Origin: an uncultured Opitutia bacterium
GTDB taxonomy: Bacteria > Verrucomicrobiota > Verrucomicrobiia > Opitutales > Opitutaceae
DNA: 39,334 bases
Assembly: GCA_903872425.1 (NCBI GenBank)
Contig: CAIQKQ010000118.1
Span: forward strand, 1-39,334
Reading direction: 5' to 3'
Below are positions 33,794 to 39,334 of the stretch, one piece after another. The notes below the pieces were generated by a model. It saw only the letters and a program-made list of their open reading frames with translations, had not been told where the DNA came from and ran no database searches. How positions within the stretch are numbered: the stretch's first letter is position 1; each line of letters begins with the position of its first letter. The position numbers were made by a program, and so were the translations under genes.

Positions 33794-34879
33794 ATGAGAG
33801 ACACCCTTACCGTCCATCTCGGCCCGCGTAGCTACCCGATCTCCTTCGGGACCGAGTTGGCTTCGCAGGTGCGTATGACGCTGGATGTCATGGCCCAGAC
33901 AGGCCGGCGCGTCGCGGTCGTCACGGACGCAAACGTCGCTGCGAATTTGGACGCGGCCCGGCAGGCGATGTTCGGTGCCACGCCCACATTCGTCGCGCCG
34001 TCGGGCGAGGGGAGTAAATCGCTTGAGACGCTGGGGCAGGTGCTGAATTTTTGTGCCGAGCAAAAACTAGGCCGCAGCGACGCGCTCTTTGCTTACGGAG
34101 GCGGCGTGATTGGCGACCTCACCGGTTACGCGGCGGCGAGTTGGCTGCGCGGAGTGGATTTTTATCAAGTGCCCACGACTTTGCTCGCGATGGTGGATAG
34201 CTCGGTGGGTGGCAAGACGGGTATCAATCTCGCCGCCGGAAAAAATCTGGTCGGTGCGTTTCACCAACCGCGCGGCGTATTTATTGCGACTGAGCTGCTC
34301 GCCACGCTGCCGCCCCGCGAGTTCGCCGCCGGCTGTGCTGAAATCATCAAGACCGGACTGCTCGGCGACCTTGAGCTGTTCGCTCGGCTGGAGCGTGCAC
34401 CGCTCTCGCTTTCGAGTGCCGACCTGACCGACGTCATCCGCCGCTGTTGCGCGCTCAAGGCCCGGGTCGTGGAAGCCGACGAGTTTGAGACCGCCCAGGA
34501 CGGAGGGCGCGCGCTCCTCAACCTTGGCCACACTTTCTGTCATGCCATAGAGCAAGCGACCGGCTATGGAGCCTATTTGCATGGTGAGGCCGTTGCCGTC
34601 GGCCTCTGCGCGGCGGCGCGGCTATCGCAAAAACTCGGCCTCATTTCCACCGATGATGTTGCGCGGATCGAGCGGGTCATTGCCATTCACCAACTACCGA
34701 CGCGGCTGAAAGCGCCACTCCTAATGACTGATCTCACTGCCGCGATGGCGCGCGATAAAAAAGTTCGCGTCGGCCAATTGCGCTTCGTCGTACTCCAGTT
34801 GCTCGGCCAAGCCGTCACGCGCGACAGTGTTGACTCCGCGCTCGCCGCAGCGTGTTTTCGCGAAGTTGGCGCGGTGTGA
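33794..34879 (+). CDS. aroB: 3-dehydroquinate synthase
   Basis: A 361-residue enzyme of the shikimate pathway that cyclises DAHP to 3-dehydroquinate with NAD and a divalent metal. GEGSKSLET, GGGVIGDLTGYAAASWLRGV, DSSVGGKTGIN, CAEIIKTGLLGD, LLNLGHTFCHAIE and the late LHGEAVAVG contain the NAD and zinc-site residues. The pathway feeds chorismate, the substrate of TrpE encoded elsewhere in this window. It is divergent from xylA (132 bases between) and precedes the M3 peptidase. The promoter suggests translation from a leaderless or nearly leaderless mRNA. Confidence 0.94.
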   Translation: MRDTLTVHLGPRSYPISFGTELASQVRMTLDVMAQTGRRVAVVTDANVAANLDAARQAMFGATPTFVAPSGEGSKSLETLGQVLNFCAEQKLGRSDALFAYGGGVIGDLTGYAAASWLRGVDFYQVPTTLLAMVDSSVGGKTGINLAAGKNLVGAFHQPRGVFIATELLATLPPREFAAGCAEIIKTGLLGDLELFARLERAPLSLSSADLTDVIRRCCALKARVVEADEFETAQDGGRALLNLGHTFCHAIEQATGYGAYLHGEAVAVGLCAAARLSQKLGLISTDDVARIERVIAIHQLPTRLKAPLLMTDLTAAMARDKKVRVGQLRFVVLQLLGQAVTRDSVDSALAAACFREVGAV

Positions 34880-34921
34880 ACCGCGGCACGGCGGGTGGTG
34901 GCGCTGGATCGATTGGCGCCA

Positions 34922-34937
34922 GTCTACTATGGTAGAC
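34922..34937. promoter_or_regulatory. BlaI/MecI-like palindromic operator
   Basis: GTCTAC-TATG-GTAGAC is a perfect 6-bp-arm palindrome. Its CTACTA..GTAGAC form resembles operators bound by BlaI/MecI/CopY-type winged-helix repressors. A related copy, ATGGTAGTCTCATG, recurs at 35041-35054 against ATGGTAGACACATG at 34929-34942. It lies 115 bases before the M3 peptidase start. No repressor or BlaR1-like sensor gene is in the window. Confidence 0.4.
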
Positions 34938-35051
34938 ACATGTTTTAGGAGCGCGAGCAAGCTCACGGACTACGAACCAAGCGAAATGCACCAGTGCCGG
35001 GCTCTATCCGCGCTTGCACGAGACGAGACGGGGCGTTCGCATGGTAGTCTC

Positions 35052-37118
35052 ATGGCCGCCAACGAAAATTTGTTTTTGGATCCCACCTTTGAAATCCGCT
35101 GGTCGCGACACACGCCCGAGCTGATTGAGCCGGCCATCACGGCGGCGCTGGAGCGCGCGCAGGCGGCCATTGACGCCATCGTTGCACGCGAGGTGGGTGG
35201 GGCCAATTTTGAGAACACCCTACTCGCGTTGGAGCGTGCGACCGAGGAGCTCGGCCTGGCGTGGGGCAAGGTCACGCACTTACAGGCCGTGAACGACTCC
35301 CCCGCGCTCCGCGCCGCGCACAACGCCTTGCTTCCGGCGGTGTCGGCATTTTACGCGAAAATACCGCTCAATTCCACCCTCTGGGCGCGGGTGAAGGCGG
35401 TCGCTGGGTCGGCCGAGGCGTGCGCGCTCACCGGCGTGCGGCGGCGGTTCCTTGACGAGACAGTAGCCGATTTCCGGCAGGCCGGCGCGGATTTACCCGA
35501 CGACAAGCGCGCAAGGCTGGAAGCGTTGCAGGGTGAGTTGGCGCAGCTGACTCAGAAGTATTCCGAAAATGTGCTGGATGCCACCAATGCGTGGCAACTG
35601 CTCGTCGTGGACGAATCCCGGTTACGCGGTCTGCCCGCGCATGCCCTCGCCGCGGCCCGCGCAGGCGCGGAGAAAAAAGGCCTCGGCACGGCGGAGAAAC
35701 TAGTCTGGCGGTTCACGCTGCACGGCCCTTCGCAAGAGCCGGTGCTGACTTACGCCGAAGACGAGTCGCTGCGTCGTGAGATGTGGACGGCAGCGGTCGC
35801 CGTCGGCGCGGAGGCCCCTCACGATAACACAGCGCACGTGCAAAAAATCCTTGCTCTGCGCGCCGAGAAGGCCGCGTTGCTGGGCAAGTCGCATTTCGCC
35901 GACCTCGTGCTGGAGCGTCGCATGGCCAAGGGCGGCGAGGCCGCGCTCGCGTTTGTCGGCGACCTCGCGAAGCGCACAACGGCGGCGTTCGCCAGTGAGT
36001 GCCGCGAGCTGGAGGAGTTCAAGGCGCGCGAGACTGGCGGCACGCCCAGCCCGCTCAAAGCGTGGGAAGTTACGTTCTGGGCGGAGAAGCTGCGGCAGGC
36101 TCGCTACGATTTTGACGAGGAGGCGTTGCGGCCGTATTTCCCAATGGAGCGCGTGGTCGCGGGGATGTTTGAGCTGGTCGGGAAAATCTTTGACCTGCGC
36201 GTGACGGAGAAATTGGGCATCGAGACCTGGCACCCCGAGGTGAAGTTCTACGAGGTGCATGACACACGCGGGCGTCACCTCGGCTCGTTCTACACCGACT
36301 GGCATCCGCGCGAATCTAAACGGGGCGGCGCGTGGATGAACTACCTCATTACTGGCGGTCCGCGCTCGGACGGCACCCGCGCACCGCACCTGGGACTGAT
36401 GTGCGGCAACATGACGCCGCCGGCGGGCGACCGGCCCGCGCTGCTCACCCACCGCGAGGTCGAGACGGTGTTCCACGAGTTTGGCCACCTGCTACACCAC
36501 CTGCTCGGCGAGGTGGAGATCAAGTCGCTCAATGGCGTCAACGTCGTGTGGGACTTCGTCGAGCTGCCCTCGCAGATCATGGAGAACTGGACGTGGGAGC
36601 GTGCCAGCCTTGACCTCTTCGCGCGGCACCACGAGACCGGAGCGACCATTCCCGACGAGCTGTTCAACAAGCTCGTCGCGGCGAAAAATTTCCGTGCCGC
36701 CTGCGCGATGATGCGTCAGGTGCAGCTCGGCCGGATGGATCTCGCGCTGCACACACGCACGGCGGAGTTCCTCGACGGCGACCTCGAGGCCAAGGCGCGC
36801 GCCACCGTGGCCGACTGCATGATCCCCACCGTACCGCCCGGCCGCACGCTCGTGAAACGCTTTGGCCACCTGTTCTCCGACCCGGTCGGCTATGCGGCCG
36901 GCTATTACTCCTACAAGTGGGCCGAGGTGCTCGACGCCGATGCGTTCACGCGCTTTCAGCGCGAGGGAATTTTCAACGCTGCCACTGGCGCGGAGTTCGT
37001 CCAAAAAATTCTGAGCAAAGGTAATTCCGCCGACGCGGCGGCGCTCTTCCGGGACTTCATGGGCCGCGACCCTGACCCCGGCGCGTTGTTGCGCCGCTGC
37101 GGGCTTGCCGGTGAATGA
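35052..37118 (+). CDS. M3-family zinc oligopeptidase (oligopeptidase A type)
   Basis: A 688-residue cytoplasmic peptidase. VFHEFGHLLHHLL (HEFGH at about 475-479) holds the zinc-binding histidines and catalytic glutamate, and the third ligand lies in WDFVELPSQIMENW. GSFYTDWHPRESKRGGAWM and GYAAGYYSYKWAEVLDAD match oligopeptidase A/PrlC, which clears short peptides including cleaved signal peptides. Length is close to the usual 680. The start MAANENLFLDPTFEI is chosen because upstream in-frame residues overlap aroB and a palindromic regulatory region. The 172-base gap to aroB is empty of genes apart from that palindrome. Confidence 0.92.
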   Translation: MAANENLFLDPTFEIRWSRHTPELIEPAITAALERAQAAIDAIVAREVGGANFENTLLALERATEELGLAWGKVTHLQAVNDSPALRAAHNALLPAVSAFYAKIPLNSTLWARVKAVAGSAEACALTGVRRRFLDETVADFRQAGADLPDDKRARLEALQGELAQLTQKYSENVLDATNAWQLLVVDESRLRGLPAHALAAARAGAEKKGLGTAEKLVWRFTLHGPSQEPVLTYAEDESLRREMWTAAVAVGAEAPHDNTAHVQKILALRAEKAALLGKSHFADLVLERRMAKGGEAALAFVGDLAKRTTAAFASECRELEEFKARETGGTPSPLKAWEVTFWAEKLRQARYDFDEEALRPYFPMERVVAGMFELVGKIFDLRVTEKLGIETWHPEVKFYEVHDTRGRHLGSFYTDWHPRESKRGGAWMNYLITGGPRSDGTRAPHLGLMCGNMTPPAGDRPALLTHREVETVFHEFGHLLHHLLGEVEIKSLNGVNVVWDFVELPSQIMENWTWERASLDLFARHHETGATIPDELFNKLVAAKNFRAACAMMRQVQLGRMDLALHTRTAEFLDGDLEAKARATVADCMIPTVPPGRTLVKRFGHLFSDPVGYAAGYYSYKWAEVLDADAFTRFQREGIFNAATGAEFVQKILSKGNSADAAALFRDFMGRDPDPGALLRRCGLAGE

Positions 37119-37142
37119 TACGATTCGGTAGAGCACCACAGC

Positions 37143-37901
37143 ATGCCACGCCATCTGCGTTTTCTCGTCTTGCTGCTGGTCTTCAGCCTTGCCGGCACGA
37201 CCTGGGTGTTCTGGACTTACGAACACGGAGTGAACGCGCACATCAAGTCCTATCAAGATGTGCTGTGGTGGTGGTTTGTCAGTTCGACGACGGTCGGCTA
37301 TGGCGATATCGCGCCCATCACACCCCAGGGCCGGCTCGCGGCGGTGGTGACGATCATCGTAGGTATTTATTGTTATACCAACTTCATCACCATCACAGCC
37401 GACTCGTTGCACGGCCTGACCAACCGCAAGCATCTTGGTACTGCGCCCGTACGCGCGAGAGATCATATCGTCATCGGTGAATACACGGCGTTTGCAGACG
37501 AGCTGCTACAAGCACTGCCGCAATACCCTGGCTTGGCATGGCGCGAAGTGGTCATCGTGACGGATCTTGTGCAGGTGAGGCCCTACGCGCAGCACCATTT
37601 CGTGCGCGGCGTACCGATCAGCCCAACCGCGCTCAAGCAGGCGAGCATTGCTACAGCCGCCGTGGTGTTTCTCTACGCCAATGTGCGCTACCTCGATCCC
37701 GATTTGAAAACGCTGCACACCTGTGCGCGATTCCTAAAACTCGCGCCCCACGCAAAAATATTTATCGAATTGAACAATCCGCAACACGAGCTGGCCACGC
37801 AACTCGGTAACCGTGTGACTATTCTGGCAAGCCGCGATTTACTGACGGCCGTGATGCAGAATCGTGCGCCCGATCTCGGGTCGGCGTTTCCGTTCGGATG
37901 A
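37143..37901 (+). CDS. Two-helix potassium channel with RCK-like domain
   Basis: A 252-residue ion channel. TM1 is residues about 6-25 (RFLVLLLVFSLAGTTWVFW), the pore helix and selectivity filter are STTVGYGD (T50-D55), and TM2 is about 64-88 (RLAAVVTIIVGIYCYTNF). The C-terminal half is laid out like a TrkA-N/RCK domain (DHIVIGEYTAFADELLQAL, then VVIVTD), but the nucleotide-binding GxGxxG is missing. It starts 24 bases after the M3 peptidase gene. The filter strongly supports potassium selectivity; the gating ligand is unknown. Confidence 0.88.
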   Translation: MPRHLRFLVLLLVFSLAGTTWVFWTYEHGVNAHIKSYQDVLWWWFVSSTTVGYGDIAPITPQGRLAAVVTIIVGIYCYTNFITITADSLHGLTNRKHLGTAPVRARDHIVIGEYTAFADELLQALPQYPGLAWREVVIVTDLVQVRPYAQHHFVRGVPISPTALKQASIATAAVVFLYANVRYLDPDLKTLHTCARFLKLAPHAKIFIELNNPQHELATQLGNRVTILASRDLLTAVMQNRAPDLGSAFPFG

Positions 37902-37918
37902 TTAGGAGGAGTCGCGGC

Positions 37919-39244
37919 TCAGCTTTTCAGCTCGGGGGCGGAGAGCGCTTTCGGCGTTTCATCAAGTTGGCGCGGCTCAATGATTTTTCTTTCGCTCCCG
38001 GCGCCGAGTTTTTCAAGTTTGCGACCGGTGACGAGGAGTTGGCTCTCAGTCTGGTAGACGGTACTGTTGTAGGCCCCCACGGCCTGCTGCAAACGTTGAC
38101 CGAGATCGTCCAAATTTTTGGCGACGGCAGAGACGCGCTCGTGCAGCTCGACGCCGAGTTTGCGGATTTCGTCGGCGTTTTTCGACAACGCCTCTTGTTT
38201 CCACCCATAGGCGGCGGCCTTGAGCAGCGCGATGAGCGTGGCCGGCGACGCGAGAATAACGCCGACAGCTGTGCCGCGCTCAAACAAGTCCGGCTCGTAG
38301 CGCAGCGCCGCGCTGTAGAATGCCTCGCCGGGTATGAAAAGCACGACGAACTCCGGTGATGGCTGAATATTTTTCCAATAGGATTTGTTGCCTAGAGAGT
38401 CAATGTGGCCACGCACAACGCGCGCGTGCTCGGTGAATTTGGCCTTGCGACTGGCTTCATCGCTCGCCTCCAGCGCCTCAAGAAACGCCTGCATCGGCGC
38501 CTTGGCGTCCACGGCAATGGACTTGCCGCCAGGCAGTCGGATGATCATGTCGGGCCGCACATCTCCCGCGGCCTGTTGCTGGATGAAGTCCACGTTCTCC
38601 ACCATGCCGGCTAACTCGACGACACGTTGGAGCTGGAGCTCGCCCCAGCGGCCGGCCGTGCTGGTCGAGCGCAACGATCGCGAGAGCTTGGTTGTCTCAG
38701 CCTGCAGGGAAGCGTTGTTGAGGGCAAGGCCCTTGAGCTGCTCGGTGAGTGCGCCGTAGGCACCGGCGCGGGCTTTTTCGATCTCGGCGATTTTGCCGTC
38801 TACCTTCTCCAAGGACTCGCGTAGCGGTTTCACGAGGGCGTCAATCGCCTGCTGGCGCGCGGTGAGGTCGCCGACAGATTTTTCCTGAAGCTGCGCAAAG
38901 GATTGCTGGGCGAGCCGCAGGAAATCGTCGCGGCTAGCGCGCAGTGCGGCGGCCGAGAGCTCGGCAAACTCCGCCTTCAGTCGTTCGTGGGTCGAGCGTA
39001 ACTCGGCGAGCCGCGCTTCGGCCGAACCGCGCTCGGCGGATAGTTCGTTTTCAGTTTTCGATTTGAGCTTTGAAACTTCGGCCAGCTCGCTGCGCGCGGT
39101 AGCCAGCTCGACGGACAGACGGGCGTTTTCCTCCTCCTTGGCGCGCAGGCGTTCGGCCAGCACGGCCGAATGCTGGCGGAGGAATAGCCAAGTGGCGGCT
39201 GCCGCAAGCACGGTGGCGGCAAAGACGATAAGAAGCGTGGACAC
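37919..39244 (-). CDS. rmuC: RmuC-family DNA recombination protein
   Basis: A 441-residue protein. A short N-terminal transmembrane helix (STLLIVFAATVLAAAATWLFL) is followed by a long coiled coil rich in E, A, R and L to about residue 165. The RmuC nuclease-like domain follows, with STAGRWGELQLQRVVELAGM, DMIIRLPGGKSIAVDAKAP and FVVLFIPGEAFYSAAL. RmuC limits inversion at short inverted repeats and is thought to act on DNA ends. The start is taken as the GTG at 39244, because further upstream the frame is proline-rich and comes from the poly-G run at the window end. Convergent with the potassium channel gene. Confidence 0.9.
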   Translation of the reverse strand: MSTLLIVFAATVLAAAATWLFLRQHSAVLAERLRAKEEENARLSVELATARSELAEVSKLKSKTENELSAERGSAEARLAELRSTHERLKAEFAELSAAALRASRDDFLRLAQQSFAQLQEKSVGDLTARQQAIDALVKPLRESLEKVDGKIAEIEKARAGAYGALTEQLKGLALNNASLQAETTKLSRSLRSTSTAGRWGELQLQRVVELAGMVENVDFIQQQAAGDVRPDMIIRLPGGKSIAVDAKAPMQAFLEALEASDEASRKAKFTEHARVVRGHIDSLGNKSYWKNIQPSPEFVVLFIPGEAFYSAALRYEPDLFERGTAVGVILASPATLIALLKAAAYGWKQEALSKNADEIRKLGVELHERVSAVAKNLDDLGQRLQQAVGAYNSTVYQTESQLLVTGRKLEKLGAGSERKIIEPRQLDETPKALSAPELKS

Positions 39245-39302
39245 ACCGCCACTGTGCGGCTCGCTCCTTGCGCGGCAAGGGCGGAACGCGTTAAGGCTGT
39301 TC

Positions 39303-39320
39303 GGGGGGGGGGGGGGGGGG
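39303..39320. repeat. 18-base poly-G tract
   Basis: An uninterrupted run of 18 G about 58 bases upstream of the rmuC start and 14 bases from the window end. It could be a slippage-prone contingency tract or a sequencing/assembly artefact at a contig edge; the sequence alone cannot tell. Confidence 0.6.
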
Positions 39321-39334
39321 CACGGTTGCATGCC

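Noticed and set aside
1-39334. tRNA, rRNA or CRISPR array
   Set aside because: All gaps are under about 175 bases. None shows a tRNA cloverleaf with a GGTTCGA-type arm, and no regularly spaced repeats occur.

Overview
The window is a dense, GC-rich bacterial chromosome segment. It holds about 36 protein genes on both strands, no RNA genes and no gap above about 170 bases. Gene content (WaaA for lipopolysaccharide, an exosortase, GH39, xylose isomerase, ParB, YbeY with a 7TM-HD protein) points to a Gram-negative. The best fit is Verrucomicrobiota, probably Opitutales/Opitutaceae. That placement is inferred from gene style, the short dispersed repeat families and the near absence of Shine-Dalgarno sequences; no marker gene proves it.

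Layout. 1-71: the tail of an unidentified gene, then a long hairpin. 225-2766 (minus): LysM protein, ParB and farnesyl diphosphate synthase. 2929-5567: an AAA ATPase and an ABC ATPase that both lack their usual partners, then an all-alpha dUTPase/MazG-like enzyme. 5657-10045 (minus): a GH39 glycosidase, an AraD1/GguC protein, a beta-hydroxyacid dehydrogenase and a YiiD-type thioesterase, broken up by a 131-bp palindromic-ended repeat. 10137-14538: ankyrin protein, EttA, a toxin-antitoxin pair whose toxin is cut by an in-frame TGA, and MsrA. 14665-20838 (minus): HIT protein, a small unknown, 7TM-HD protein, YbeY, ArgF and ArgG. 20958-29335 (plus): a small unknown, exosortase, WaaA, TrpE, a secreted protein, a SNF2 ATPase and a DUF2937 membrane protein. 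29350-33661 (minus): hybrid histidine kinase, Gfo/Idh/MocA oxidoreductase and xylose isomerase. 33794-37901 (plus): AroB, M3 oligopeptidase and a potassium channel. 37919-39244 (minus): RmuC. The far end carries an 18-base poly-G run.

Themes. Housekeeping biosynthesis (arginine, chorismate/tryptophan entry, isoprenoid, Kdo transfer) alternates with plant-sugar use (GH39, xylose isomerase, AraD1) and with damage or stress functions (RmuC, SNF2, MsrA, dUTPase). I see no clearly new multi-gene system. The most rewarding signals are the interrupted ParE frame, dispersed repeats written in frame into two essential-type genes, window-wide non-Shine-Dalgarno starts with two promoters placed for leaderless mRNAs, a SNF2 protein with a SWIM-like fold but no zinc ligands, and an orphan BlaI/MecI-like operator.
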